Position numbers and translations under genes: made by a program. A DNA stretch of 64,000 nucleotides from Clostridium sp. AWRP (GTDB taxonomy: Bacteria; Bacillota; Clostridia; Clostridiales; Clostridiaceae), in contig NZ_CP029758.2 of assembly GCF_004006395.2 (NCBI RefSeq), positions 2,046,001-2,110,000 on the forward strand, written 5' to 3'. The first letter of the stretch is position 1, and every line of letters begins with the position of its first letter. Below are positions 45,390 to 55,134 of this stretch, piece after piece. The notes beneath the pieces are model-generated. The model was not told the DNA's origin, did no database searches, and worked only from the letters and a program-made list of their open reading frames with translations.

Positions 45390-45455
45390 ATGCTCTCCTT
45401 GAGTCAGGTGGATTAAAAAATTAGAAATCTGTTACTGGAAAGGAGGGCATTTTTA
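45390..45455. terminator. Terminator between ggt and the DUF4153 gene
   Basis: ATGCTCTCCTT pairs with AAGGAGGGCAT around a 39-base, weakly structured loop, followed by TTTTTATTT. It overlaps the stop of the convergent minus-strand gene. Confidence 0.65.
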
Positions 45456-46759
45456 TTTGATTTTAACAAGCATATAAAAATTGATTTCTTTGGGATTAAT
45501 TCCTCTATTTGTATCGCTTTTATTACCAGATATATTTAAAAATATAAATTTAACTTTTACTTTTTCATTTTCTTCAGTTAGAGTCATTTCTTCAGGTGAT
45601 AATGCATTTTCTTTTGAAAGCATACCATATTTATCAATGAGATTTTTTACAAAAAAATTCAAATTTTTAGTGTAAATTTGATTGCCTTTATAAATTACTT
45701 TTATAATAAATGTTTCATAGTTATAAGAAGCACTTAAAGGTGAAATTAAAGTATTTGCACCATTTTGCAGGCTTTTCATAATAAAAAATAACCAAATACC
45801 TAAGATAAGTGTAAAGTATCTTTTCTCTGTTATTCCATAAGCATTTATACGTATGCTTATGGAAACAAACATCATTATAATAAGTGGTAAAATTATTTTT
45901 GGAAAAATTTTAGAAAAGTTATTTTGCCATGAGTTGTTATTTTTTATAGGAGTAATAAAGAACAGCACTATTGTAACAATCACTGAATACCATAAAACCA
46001 AGTGTGAAACTAAGCCAACAGGCCATTGTTTTGTTATTACTATTTTCTCAAAAATATATATAATATTATTGTGTATGCAGTTAAAAGAGGCATTACAATA
46101 TATAGAAGCAGTATTCTTAAAAGTTTTGGATAAAATTTTATTGATATTTCCTCATGACTAATTGGTATTCCTGAAAGAAAATATAATAGTGAAAATATGA
46201 AGACTACAAATAACCATGTATAATAATAAATTTTTCCTAAGATTTTTATTCCAAGTAGTTTATCTATTGTAAATAAGATGGCAGAAAGTCCTAAGTATAG
46301 TACAATTGAGTATATTATAGTGATAAAAAATCCTGTAAATATAGTTATAACGTACATTTCAAATTGTTCTTTTTTTAGAAAATAGGGAATGAATAGAAAA
46401 GCTAAATATAATGTAGTGCTTACAGCAGCATATCTTGTAATAGAAACCATGTCCATGGTATTTAAAAATAAAAAGTAATAAACAATCAAGAATAAAATTC
46501 CACATAACTGAGCTGATAAAAGCTTAAATATGCTTTTTTTGTTTATTTTCTCAAAGAAAAGTTTTATACAAAGTGAAATAGGAATTCCTAGTGCTAGTAT
46601 CATAGCAACTCTAGCTAAGGTATTTTCTTTAGGATTAGCTTCAGATATTACTATAAGTGTTAAGAAAACAGAAACTGAGAACATTATAGTTAAAGGGAAT
46701 CTTTTGAGGCTTAAATACAGGCCACTTAAAATAGATTTAATATATGCCGTAAATTTCAT
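45453..46759 (-). pseudogene. DUF4153 membrane protein, split by a one-base frameshift
   Basis: Two minus-strand ORFs, 46040-46759 (239 residues) and 45453-46001 (182 residues), together match one polytopic DUF4153 protein. The first ends TAYTIILYIFLRK. In the other frame the sequence continues EKIVITKQWPVGLVSHLVLWYSVI, exactly the expected family continuation. The break is in a run of five A (plus strand near 46053); one additional A would restore a single ORF of about 435 codons. Conserved family text after the break includes SISIRINAYGITEKRYF. The function is unknown. This is either a true inactivating deletion or a homopolymer sequencing error. Confidence 0.85.
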
Positions 46760-46777
46760 AATATCCTCTCCTATTAT

Positions 46778-46946
46778 TTTGTCTGATGGCTACCTACTGT
46801 AACACTCCCACATCTATCAAAGTGGGAGATAACAGTAGCTACGCCCCTAGATAATTCATCTAAACTTAGTGGGAGAAACAAAACTCTAAAGAGAAAGCGA
46901 TTCACTTTAAATCAAAGATTTAAGTTTTATGTTTCTCCCACTAAGT
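46778..46946 (-). repeat. Dispersed element, longest copy (two hairpins plus end repeat)
   Basis: Read on the minus strand, the element starts with a stem ACTTAGTGGGAGAAAC/GTTTCTCCCACTAAGT around about 50 bases. A second stem follows, CTACTGT-CTCCCAC/GTGGGAG-ACAGTAG, and it ends GGTAGCCATCAGACAAA. Subterminal palindromes with a sharp end resemble IS200/IS605-type elements or their non-autonomous derivatives. No transposase or TnpB is inside. Confidence 0.65.
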
Positions 46947-47136
46947 AAGATTCATTGATAGTACATTTAATATAATTATTATTTTATCGTATAATTTATA
47001 ATTTTATTCAATAATATTGTAGAAGCAATAATGTAGTAATATGGAGTGAAAATCTTTATAATTAAAGTAAAATGTAGGAAAACTAATTTTGAAATTTCCT
47101 AAATATTATTTTTATAGAAAAGGAGTAGAAATTTAT

Positions 47137-48936
47137 ATGGTACAGACAAAAAGAAGAGATGAAATATTAAAAGAAGATAAATGGCAGGTAGAGAGAATAT
47201 ATAAGGATATAGAAAGCTGGAAAAAGGATTTTGAAAAGTTAAAATCCATGGCACCAAAATTAAGTGAATACGCTGGTAAATTATCTGAAGGCAAGAAGCT
47301 TTTAGAATATTTTAAGCTGGATGAAGAAGTTTCAAGATTGGCAGGAAAACTAGCTATTTTTGCACATATGAAAAATGATGAAGATACTGCTAATCCTACT
47401 TTTCAAGTTTTAAGAGATAAAATATATGCATATGGTGCTGAAATAAAAAGTATGGAAGCATTTTTTATTCCTGAAATATTGAGTTTGCCAGAGGGAACTA
47501 CAGATAAATTTATGAAAGCTGTTCCCGAATTAAACGTGTATAAGTTCTTATTAGAAAGAATTTTGAAAAAGAAGTCTCATACTTTAAGCGTTGAGCAGGA
47601 GGAACTTATGGCTTCGGTATCAGACTGCTTAAATGCCCCAGAGAAAGTGTATAGTATGTTATCTAATGCAGATATGACTTTTCCAAAAATAAAGGATGAG
47701 AGGGGAAAAAGAGTCGAGCTTACTGATGTAAATTATTCCGGTTTTATAAGGTCTAAAAAGAGATCTGTTAGAAAAGAAGCCTTTAAAACCCTATTCAATA
47801 CTTATAAAAGATATAAAAATACTTTAGCAGCATCACTTACCTCAAATATTAAAAATTTTGTTTTTATATCAAAAACTAGAAAGTATAAAAGTTCAATGGA
47901 ATGTTCACTAAAACCTAATGATATTCCTTTAGACGTCTACAATAATACGGTTGATACTGTAAATAATAATTTAAAGTCCCTGCACAGATATGTAAGCATT
48001 AAAAAGAAACTTTTAGGACTTCATGAAATGCATATGTACGATTTGTATGTCCCACTAATAGACACTGTAGAAGAACATATAGAATTTGATGAAGCAGTAA
48101 AAATAGTAAAAGAAGGATTAAAGCCTTTAGGAGAAGAGTATTTAGATATATTTGATAAAGGAATAAAGGACGGATGGGTAGATGTATATCCAAACAAAGG
48201 CAAAAGAGGAGGAGCTTATTCCACAGGGGATTATGATACTATGCCTTATGTACTTTTAAATTATGACTATAAGCTTACAGATGTTTCTACTTTAGCACAT
48301 GAAATGGGTCATTCCATACATTCCTATTATTCGAGAAAAAATCAACCTTATATATATTCAGATTATTCTCTTTTCTGTGCAGAAGTGGCTTCAACTACAA
48401 ATGAAAGCTTATTAATGCATTATTTAATTGATAACGAAAAGGATAAGAAAAGAAAACTTTATCTCATAAATCAAGAATTAGAGCAAATTAGAACTACTGT
48501 ATTCAGACAGGTTATGTTTGCTGAATTTGAAAAAGTAACTCATGAAAGTATAGAAAATGGAACACCACTTACAGGAGAAGATTTATGTAAAATTTGGAGA
48601 GAATTAAATGTAAAATATTTTGGAAAGAATATGGTTGTAGATGAAGAAATAGATATGGAGTGGTCAAGAATTCCTCATTTTTATTGGGATTTTTATGTAT
48701 ATCAGTATGCTACAGGCTATGCAGCAGCACATTCTTTTGCTAATGCAATACTAGAAAGTGGAGAAAAGGCTGTGGAAGCGTATAAGGGATTTTTGAAGAG
48801 TGGATCCAGTGATTATCCAATAAATGTATTGAAAAAGGCAGGGGTGGATATGACTTCACCTAAGCCTTTAGAGGATACTATAAAAAGATTTGATGAATTA
48901 TTAGATATGTTAGAAACTGTATTGAAAATAAAATGA
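47137..48936 (+). CDS. pepF: Oligoendopeptidase F
   Basis: 599 residues from the ATG at 47137 (AAAAGGAG 11 bases upstream), the usual length of PepF; the in-frame ATG at 47089 adds residues not seen in the family. The M3 zinc motif is HEMGH (about residues 388-392) in STLAHEMGHSIHSYYS, with the downstream Glu in FCAEVASTTNE and the late signature YQYATGYAAAHSFA. A cytoplasmic metallopeptidase that cuts short peptides. Its terminator hairpin is interrupted by an insertion sequence. Confidence 0.95.
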   Translation: MVQTKRRDEILKEDKWQVERIYKDIESWKKDFEKLKSMAPKLSEYAGKLSEGKKLLEYFKLDEEVSRLAGKLAIFAHMKNDEDTANPTFQVLRDKIYAYGAEIKSMEAFFIPEILSLPEGTTDKFMKAVPELNVYKFLLERILKKKSHTLSVEQEELMASVSDCLNAPEKVYSMLSNADMTFPKIKDERGKRVELTDVNYSGFIRSKKRSVRKEAFKTLFNTYKRYKNTLAASLTSNIKNFVFISKTRKYKSSMECSLKPNDIPLDVYNNTVDTVNNNLKSLHRYVSIKKKLLGLHEMHMYDLYVPLIDTVEEHIEFDEAVKIVKEGLKPLGEEYLDIFDKGIKDGWVDVYPNKGKRGGAYSTGDYDTMPYVLLNYDYKLTDVSTLAHEMGHSIHSYYSRKNQPYIYSDYSLFCAEVASTTNESLLMHYLIDNEKDKKRKLYLINQELEQIRTTVFRQVMFAEFEKVTHESIENGTPLTGEDLCKIWRELNVKYFGKNMVVDEEIDMEWSRIPHFYWDFYVYQYATGYAAAHSFANAILESGEKAVEAYKGFLKSGSSDYPINVLKKAGVDMTSPKPLEDTIKRFDELLDMLETVLKIK

Positions 48937-48964
48937 ACTCTCTATAATAAAAAAGAGTTTGCAG

Positions 48965-48972
48965 TAAATTTA
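48965..48972. repeat. 8-bp target-site duplication, left copy
   Basis: TAAATTTA, identical to 50960-50967 and directly abutting the inverted repeat. Eight bp is the size made by ISL3-family elements. Confidence 0.88.
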
Positions 48973-49044
48973 GGTTCTTTCTGAGTTTTGGGTACATCAA
49001 TCACTTAAAAAGAATGGCTATTCGGATGCGAATAGCCATTCTTT

Positions 49045-49857
49045 TTAGATTAAGTCAACAAGATTAAACGATGGCCTTTTAGAGAGAAATGCCAAAAAAC
49101 ATTTTTTTGCCAGATTGACTAATCCAGATTTTCCGTATACAATACGTTTGATAAGTTTGAATTTGTTGTTGTTTCCTTCAACAAATCCTGAACTTACTTT
49201 TAGAGATATTGCATTCTTGATCGGGGCAATATCTCTTTCTATACCATTGCAAAAAGAAGCTATTGATGAATCTCTGTATTTTTCAATAAAATCATCTATT
49301 TTGTCAGGATTACTTCCCATAATGATTGAATGGAAGGTGCCAAATATTTCGTCCACTTTTTCAACAACTGAATACTTTACTTTTAGTTCATTAATATATT
49401 TTCCTATAGTCTCATCTTTTTTTGTTTTTGGATTCTTTATAAGCAGATATTTTAACAGACTATTTCTTTTTATAATAATGACATCATCAGGATAACTCCA
49501 TTCTATAAGGCACTTGGGGTTCATTGGAGTTCTATCTGGAAAGTTGTTTTTTTCAATGCAATAGATATAGTTCCATAATGATTTTTGATTTCCACTATAT
49601 CCATGTTTCAAAATATAAAAATAAATCAGGTCATCATTGATTCCGTCACGCTGCATCTTGAAGATGATATTGATATATTCATCCATTATCGTTGTTCTTT
49701 TCTTATAATTAGCTGGATTGTTAAGTTTTTGGATTTCCTCCTCAGTCATGTTGATATATTTTTTTGCTGTTAATTTGGATATTTGAAATTCTTCTGAAAC
49801 AAGTTTGATTCTTTTATTTTTGAGATTTCTCCAGTATTCCTGGATCTGACAGATCAA
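49045..49857 (-). CDS. ISL3 transposase, C-terminal part in the -1 frame
   Basis: 270 residues (from the TTG at 49857 if started independently). It contains helix-rich text and a conserved transposase end (SNGIERDIAPIKNAISLKVS-like, GFVEGNNNKFKLIKRIVYG), including the E of the DDE triad in VEGNNNKFK. It has no convincing ribosome binding site. It lies in the -1 frame relative to the upstream ORF, which ends at 49854 just after a run of eight A. It is thus probably expressed as a fusion by -1 slippage, or separated by mutation. Confidence 0.8.
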   Translation of the reverse strand: MICQIQEYWRNLKNKRIKLVSEEFQISKLTAKKYINMTEEEIQKLNNPANYKKRTTIMDEYINIIFKMQRDGINDDLIYFYILKHGYSGNQKSLWNYIYCIEKNNFPDRTPMNPKCLIEWSYPDDVIIIKRNSLLKYLLIKNPKTKKDETIGKYINELKVKYSVVEKVDEIFGTFHSIIMGSNPDKIDDFIEKYRDSSIASFCNGIERDIAPIKNAISLKVSSGFVEGNNNKFKLIKRIVYGKSGLVNLAKKCFLAFLSKRPSFNLVDLI

Positions 49858-50834
49858 TCGCTGTTTTTTTTCCTGCTTTCAGCATGTGCCCGATATTGTG
49901 GTGAATTCAGATCATGTTTTTTATTATCGAACTTAATTTCTGTTCCGTTAGGGGTTCGTGGAACAGAATTATCATAGTCAAACGACTCTATCATTTTCTC
50001 ATTCGGCATTTTTTTCTTTAAAACTTTTTCTGGGGCTTTATCCAATATTTCATCATTACGTATAAATATTTTTGCCGGCATATCTTCTTTAAAAATATCT
50101 TTCATCCGATCAAGGAGATTTTGAAGCAGATGAAACCGGTCTGCCACCTGAATGCATTCCGGAAGTATCTCGCTAATGGCAGATGCATAGGCACTGGCAC
50201 GGTCTCTTGCGACCAATTTTACTTTCTTATGCTGTTTTAGCCACTCTCTCAAAGGTTGTCCATCTCTACCTTCTAAGAGAGCAATTAGATGATGGCCTTT
50301 TAGATCATAAATAGCAGTCGCATAAGTTTGACCTTTTCGTATAGCAACATCATCCACACCTATTGCTTCCACATCTGGATCATCTACGAATTCTATACTG
50401 TCATACAGTCGTTGTATAGTATCATTACTGATTTTTACTCCAAGTAGTGCAAGAACCTTGCTTGCACCTTCGTTGCTTAAAAACATTGACACACCAAGAA
50501 TCAAAGAATTCAGTGCATCAGTTCTTACCTGTGATAACTTTGCAAAAGGTAGTTTTTCCATAAATATTCTGCGGTTGCAAGCAGGATTCAGACATTCATA
50601 CTTGTAAACATTTGCATGAAGAAATGTCTGTTTGCAATGAATTGGAGTATCCTGTAGAGTCCTTTCATAAGTAGCATGTAACTGTCTGCTTTCTGAACCA
50701 CATTCAGGGCAACAGCAACTGTTTGGTTTTGATTTGACGTAAATATCTAAGGTGTTTTCATCTTCTGTATAATTATAGACAAAATGATTGTCATCCAGCA
50801 AAAAAGAAAAATCACCAATAGTTTTGTATTTCAT
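49854..50834 (-). CDS. ISL3 transposase, N-terminal part
   Basis: 326 residues from the ATG at 50834 (AAGGTG six bases upstream). The N-terminal zinc finger (CCPECGSESRQLHATYERTL then CLNPACNRRIF) and the DDE_Tnp_ISL3 core (DVEAIGVDDVAIRKGQTYAT, VKLVARDRASAYASAI, CIQVADRFHLLQNL) are clear and supply the two Asp of the catalytic triad. The frame ends soon after an AAAAAAAAC tract (plus strand 49864-49871), and the remainder continues in the -1 frame. Most ISL3 elements have one uninterrupted gene, so this layout is unusual. Confidence 0.88.
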   Translation of the reverse strand: MKYKTIGDFSFLLDDNHFVYNYTEDENTLDIYVKSKPNSCCCPECGSESRQLHATYERTLQDTPIHCKQTFLHANVYKYECLNPACNRRIFMEKLPFAKLSQVRTDALNSLILGVSMFLSNEGASKVLALLGVKISNDTIQRLYDSIEFVDDPDVEAIGVDDVAIRKGQTYATAIYDLKGHHLIALLEGRDGQPLREWLKQHKKVKLVARDRASAYASAISEILPECIQVADRFHLLQNLLDRMKDIFKEDMPAKIFIRNDEILDKAPEKVLKKKMPNEKMIESFDYDNSVPRTPNGTEIKFDNKKHDLNSPQYRAHAESRKKNSD

Positions 50835-50959
50835 TTTCAGCACCTTCTTCCATACCATTATTTTATCAAAATACCCAAATATAATAATAACAATAGCAAA
50901 AAAATCAAGTATCTTATGATACTTGATTTAATGTAAATACCCAAAACTCAGAAAGAACC

Positions 50960-50967
50960 TAAATTTA
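50960..50967. repeat. 8-bp target-site duplication, right copy
   Basis: TAAATTTA, matching 48965-48972. Confidence 0.88.
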
Positions 50968-51029
50968 GCTGTAAACTCTTTTTACTTTGCTATAGTACAA
51001 TTTAAGCATAATTGTATTAAATAAAGCTA

Positions 51030-51064
51030 TTGACTTTTTTGATGAAATTGATTATAATTATCAA
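51030..51064 (+). promoter_or_regulatory. feoAB promoter with Fur-box-like dyad
   Basis: TTGACT (51030-51035), 17 bp, TATAAT (51053-51058). The dyad TTGATTATAATTATCAA (51048-51064) covers the -10 and resembles the Fur consensus GATAAT-type repeats. Iron-dependent repression of feoAB follows from this arrangement. Confidence 0.75.
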
Positions 51065-51176
51065 TTAGAAGATAGTTAATATTAAAATAAGAAATTTCTG
51101 TGGATTTATCGTGATTTCCTATCAAAATAAGTTTAGGCAGTTTTGGTTATAAAAAATTATTTAGGAGATGAATACT

Positions 51177-51488
51177 ATGTTTGCAAATTTATCAATGAAT
51201 AAGTTAAGAAAATCTAAAAATATGTCAGAATCAGAAAACAGATTGCTTGTACATAAATTTGGAGTAAATCTTACGGAAATTGAAGTTGGGAAATCTGCAA
51301 AAATACGAGAACTTCATGGAAATAATATCCTTATGAAAATGTTGAAATCTATGGGAATAATTCCTGATGCAATTATTATAAAGAAGAGTGCAATACTATC
51401 TGAAGGGCCAATTGTCATTGAAAAAGGTCCCATGCAATTTGCGGTAGGATATGAGATGGCTAGAAATATCATTGTTGATCCAATATAG
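51177..51488 (+). CDS. feoA: Ferrous iron transport protein A (FeoA)
   Basis: 103 residues. AGGAG lies nine bases before the ATG at 51177; the ATG at 51168 is too close. An N-terminal extension of about 30 residues (SMNKLRKSKNMSESENRLLV) precedes the SH3-like FeoA domain (LTEIEVGKSAKIRELHGNNI, MLKSMGIIPDAIIIKKSAI, QFAVGYEMARNIIVDPI). FeoA binds and tunes FeoB. feoB starts 48 bp further on. Confidence 0.9.
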   Translation: MFANLSMNKLRKSKNMSESENRLLVHKFGVNLTEIEVGKSAKIRELHGNNILMKMLKSMGIIPDAIIIKKSAILSEGPIVIEKGPMQFAVGYEMARNIIVDPI

Positions 51489-51536
51489 CAAAAGAACGTT
51501 TAATTTTAAAGCAGTATTTGAAATTAGGGGGAATAT

Positions 51537-53249
51537 ATGAAAAAAGTTATACTTGCAGGCAATCCGAATGTAGGAAAAAGTCTTATTTTCTCACGAATGA
51601 CACGAATTAGAATAGCTACTGCCAATTATGCTGGAACCACGGTTGAAATGAAAACTGGAAAATGCAGGTATAAAAGCAATGAATATGAAATTATTGACGG
51701 CCCAGGTATTTATTCGCTTGAAAAATTTTCAAAAACGGATGAAATAGCACTTCAATTGATTGACGAGGCAGACATTATAATAGACATTATTGATTCCACA
51801 AATCTTGAACGCAATCTCAATCTAACTCTTCAACTTCTTCAAAAGAAAAAACCTACTGTGGTTTGTTTGAATTTTTGGGACGACACAGTACACAAAGGTA
51901 TTACAATTGATGTACAAGCATTAGAAAAACTGCTTGGTGTTCCAGTAATACCAGTGAGTGCTCTTCGCTCTGAGGGGATTTCCAAACTTCTTGATTCCTT
52001 AGCCCATGCAAAAATATGTAATATAGAATTGAATGAAGCAGAGCGCTGGAATTTAATTGGCAGTATTATTAAATCAGTACAGAAATTGTCACACCGGCAC
52101 CATACGCTGCTTGAACGTATCAGCGATTTTACACTTCATCCAGTTGGTGGTATCATAACAGCAATTTTTGTACTTGTATTTACACTTATTATTGTTCGAT
52201 TTTTGGGAGAAGGTTTGATAAATGGAGTATTTGAGCCATTTTATTCACATCTGTATAATCCTCTATTGCAATCTATGGTAAAGCGTATTCCAATTTTGGG
52301 TTTAAGGGAGATACTTGTTGGAAATACAGCTTATTCAGATCCACTACAATCTTTTGGTATACTCACAAGTGGTGTCTATATTGCACTTGTATCTGTATTT
52401 CCATACTTTTTTTCGTTCTACCTTGTTTTTGGCTTTTTAGAGGATTTTGGGTATCTACCAAGACTTTCAGTTGTTTTTGATAAATTTTTTCATCATCTTG
52501 GGCTGCATGGTTATTCTTCAATTCCAGTTATGTTGGGTCTTGGCTGTAAGGTACCTGCATTTATGGCAACGAGGAGTCTGACAAATAGACGTGAAAAAAT
52601 TCTAACCATTACACTAATTTTTATGAGTGCGCCGTGCCTTTCTCAAAGTGCCATGATTGTATCACTTGGTATGAATTACGGAGTTTTAACTGTAATTACG
52701 ATTTATGCCATTTTAATCTTTCTTGCAATAGGCATGAATGTACTTATGAACAAATTTTATAAAAATGAGGATTCAATTGAATTTTTTACTGAATTTCCGG
52801 CATGTAGGATTCCATCAATAAAGCTAATGGCTGGAAAGTTGTGGATTCGCATTTCCGAATATTTTGCTGAAGTTCTTCCAATGATTGCAATAGGTGTTCT
52901 GGTAATGAATGTGTTAAGTGTGCTTCATGTACTGAGTTTTATTATAGAAATTGTAAAATGGCCAACAAAAATTTTATTTGGACTGCCTGCGGAAATTGCT
53001 CCAATTATGCTTCTAAATTTTCTACGCAAAGATGCCTCTGTTGCACTTCTTGTTCCACTCAATCTTACTGCACCGCAGTTTATTTGTGCCTGCATTTTTT
53101 TGACGCTTTCAACACCATGTTTAGCATCATTCTTTACAATGATTAAAGAACTTAGTACAAAAACCACTTTAAAAATAGTGGGACTTATTCTTATGATTTC
53201 AATTATAATAACCACTTTACTACATCTTTTATTTACACTAATTTTATAA
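51537..53249 (+). CDS. feoB: Ferrous iron transport protein B (FeoB), compact form
   Basis: 570 residues, shorter than the usual 650-770. The G domain has G1 GNPNVGKS (residues 8-15), G3 DGPG, G4 NFWD and G5 SALR; a short GDI-like region follows. The membrane part starts near residue 205 (VGGIITAIFVLVFTLIIVRF) and contains the two gate segments (LEDFGYLPRLSVVFDKF with GLHGYSSIPVMLGLGCKVPA, and the second near MAGKLWIRISEYFAEVLPMI). The loop between the gate repeats is short, which accounts for the reduced length. It imports Fe(II), driven or gated by GTP, under the Fur-type promoter. Confidence 0.93.
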   Translation: MKKVILAGNPNVGKSLIFSRMTRIRIATANYAGTTVEMKTGKCRYKSNEYEIIDGPGIYSLEKFSKTDEIALQLIDEADIIIDIIDSTNLERNLNLTLQLLQKKKPTVVCLNFWDDTVHKGITIDVQALEKLLGVPVIPVSALRSEGISKLLDSLAHAKICNIELNEAERWNLIGSIIKSVQKLSHRHHTLLERISDFTLHPVGGIITAIFVLVFTLIIVRFLGEGLINGVFEPFYSHLYNPLLQSMVKRIPILGLREILVGNTAYSDPLQSFGILTSGVYIALVSVFPYFFSFYLVFGFLEDFGYLPRLSVVFDKFFHHLGLHGYSSIPVMLGLGCKVPAFMATRSLTNRREKILTITLIFMSAPCLSQSAMIVSLGMNYGVLTVITIYAILIFLAIGMNVLMNKFYKNEDSIEFFTEFPACRIPSIKLMAGKLWIRISEYFAEVLPMIAIGVLVMNVLSVLHVLSFIIEIVKWPTKILFGLPAEIAPIMLLNFLRKDASVALLVPLNLTAPQFICACIFLTLSTPCLASFFTMIKELSTKTTLKIVGLILMISIIITTLLHLLFTLIL

Positions 53250-53283
53250 AGATTTTAGCATTATTTAATGTGTGTCCAGCAGA

Positions 53284-53298
53284 TAGTCATCGGATAAA
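53284..53298 (+). repeat. Dispersed end repeat, copy 4 (TAGTCATCGGATAAA)
   Basis: Identical to copies at 3589 and 43521. The preceding TGTCCAGCAGA is a diverged form of TGTTACAGTAGG in other copies. Confidence 0.6.
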
Positions 53299-53359
53299 CT
53301 CAATAAGATAGGAGAATATAGTGTTTGAATAATTAAATAGACCAGGCGGAGGAAAACAT

Positions 53360-55117
53360 ATGAAGAAGAATTCATCACAAAAAGAATTTAAAAAATTAAA
53401 AAGTCAAATTAATCATATTGAAGAGATCGTATATTATTCAAAACCAGGGGCACTTATAGAACATGAAAGTTCCATAAGAAAAAAGCTTGTTAAACTTAAA
53501 GAGATGAAAAATGAAGGGTTAAAAGATTTTGAAGATGTATATGAAAGCTATGAAGAATTACTGGAAAATGTATCAAAGAGAATACTTGATAGTTACAATA
53601 AGAAGAACAATACACACTTTGATTTTTATGAAATTATAAAAGAAAGTTACAATGCTTTTTTAAATTCAGGCATAATGACAGTGCTTACTAAGAATCATAT
53701 ACCTAAATTAATTGCTGAAGAGTTTGAAAAAACATTTCCTGATAATCCTAAGGATGAATATATTGAGACTAGACATATGAAGAGAAAGTTCTATATTCAT
53801 TTAGGGGATACGAATACAGGTAAAACTTATAATGCTGTAGAACGCCTCAAAACGGCGAAGAAAGGGATATATTTATCACCACTTAGAATTCTTGCTTTGG
53901 AGAATTTCGAAAAGTTAAATAAAGAAGGCATAATTTGTGATTTACTAACTGGTGAAGAAGAAGTATTAAAGATAGGTTCAACCCATACTTCCTGTACAAT
54001 AGAAAAGCTTAATTTAAGGGAACACTATGATATAGCTGTCATTGATGAAATTCAAATGATTAGTGATAAACAAAGGGGAATGGCATGGAGCAGGGCCTTA
54101 TTAGGGTTAAAATGTGATGAAATTCATATATGTGGAGCTCTTAGTGCTAAAGACATAATAGAAACAATTATAAATGATTGTGAAGATGAGTATGAGATAA
54201 AAGAATATAAAAGAAGTATTCCTTTAGAAGTTGAAAATAAGAAATTTAATTATGATGACATCAAGTAAGGCGACGCTGTTGTAGTTTTTTCTAAAAAAAG
54301 AGTACTTGAGATAGCACAGAAATATTCAAGTAAGGGCATTAAAGCCAGCATAATATATGGAGATTTGCCTCCAGAAGTTAGAAAAATGCAGTATGAGCAA
54401 TTTACAAATAAGGAGACAAAAGTGTTAGTTACCACTGATGCAATAGGGATGGGAGTCAATTTGCCTATTAGAAGAATTATTTTTATAAATATAAAAAAGT
54501 TTGATGGCGAAGAAGTACGGGAACTTACATCACAGGAAGTAAAACAGGTAAGTGGACGTGCGGGACGAATAGGTATTTATGATTTAGGTTATGTAGCTAG
54601 TGCTGGAGATACTCAAGATTTTATTAAATCCAAATTAGAAGCTGAAGATGAAAAAATAAAAAGAGCAGTTATTGGTCCATCAGATGCAATATTAAAGATT
54701 AAAAGTTTACCTTTAAATGAAAAGTTGGCTTTGTGGGGGACTAGAGAAGAAAAATTATATTATTATACAAAGATGGACATCAGTGAATATATATTGATTT
54801 TAGATAAAATAAAAAAATATAAGCTAAAAGAAGAAGATCAGTGGGATTTATTGAAGGTTCCCTTTGATGTTTCAAGAGAAGATTTAATGAATGAGTTTTT
54901 GGAATACGTAGATGAATTATTTGTAAATAAACAAGATAGTTTATTTAAACCCCAATGTTTTGTTGGTAATTTGGATGATTTGGAAATATATTATCAAAAG
55001 ATAAATATGTATTATTCATTTTCTAAAATATTTAATTTAGAATTTGACGTTGACTGGGTTTATAGTGAAAGAATAAAAGTAAGTGAGGAAATAAATGAAA
55101 TATTAGTTAGAATATAA
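53360..55117 (+). pseudogene. Suv3-like DEAD/DEAH-box helicase interrupted by one TAA
   Basis: 585 codons in a single frame with a stop at codon 303 (54266-54268). Before it come an N-terminal helical region, Walker A GDTNTGKT, LSPLRILALENFEKLN, TSCTIEKL and Walker B DEIQ. After it come VVVFSKKRV, IYGDLPPEVRKMQYEQF, VLVTTDAIGMGVNLPI and QVSGRAGRIG. These are the complete motifs of an SF2 helicase close to mitochondrial Suv3, which unwinds RNA for decay. The text around the break (DDIK-stop-GDAVVVFSKK) suggests a Lys or Glu codon changed by one base. The second half lacks a good start, so the helicase is probably inactive. Confidence 0.88.
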
Positions 55118-55134
55118 ACTTTTGCTTAGTTGAG

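Larger units (their letters stand above)
48973..50959 (-). mobile_element. ISL3-family insertion sequence (1987 bp)
   Basis: Terminal inverted repeats of about 22 bp: GGTTCTTTCTGAGTTTTGGG at the left and CCCAAAACTCAGAAAGAACC at the right, with perfect inner edges. An 8-bp duplication, TAAATTTA, flanks the element. It carries the transposase in two overlapping frames on the minus strand. The intact ends and identical duplications show a recent insertion. Confidence 0.93.
48950..50982 (+). terminator. pepF terminator split by the insertion sequence
   Basis: The left arm AAAAAGAGTTTGCAG (48950-48964) and right arm CTGTAAACTCTTTTT (50969-50983) form a 15-bp stem once the element and one target copy are removed; the loop would be TAAATTTAG. 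Insertion has separated the arms by 2 kb and so probably weakened termination. Confidence 0.75.

Noticed and set aside
45481..46161. Plus-strand frames across the DUF4153 region
   Set aside because: The minus-strand frames match a known membrane family, so these are shadows.
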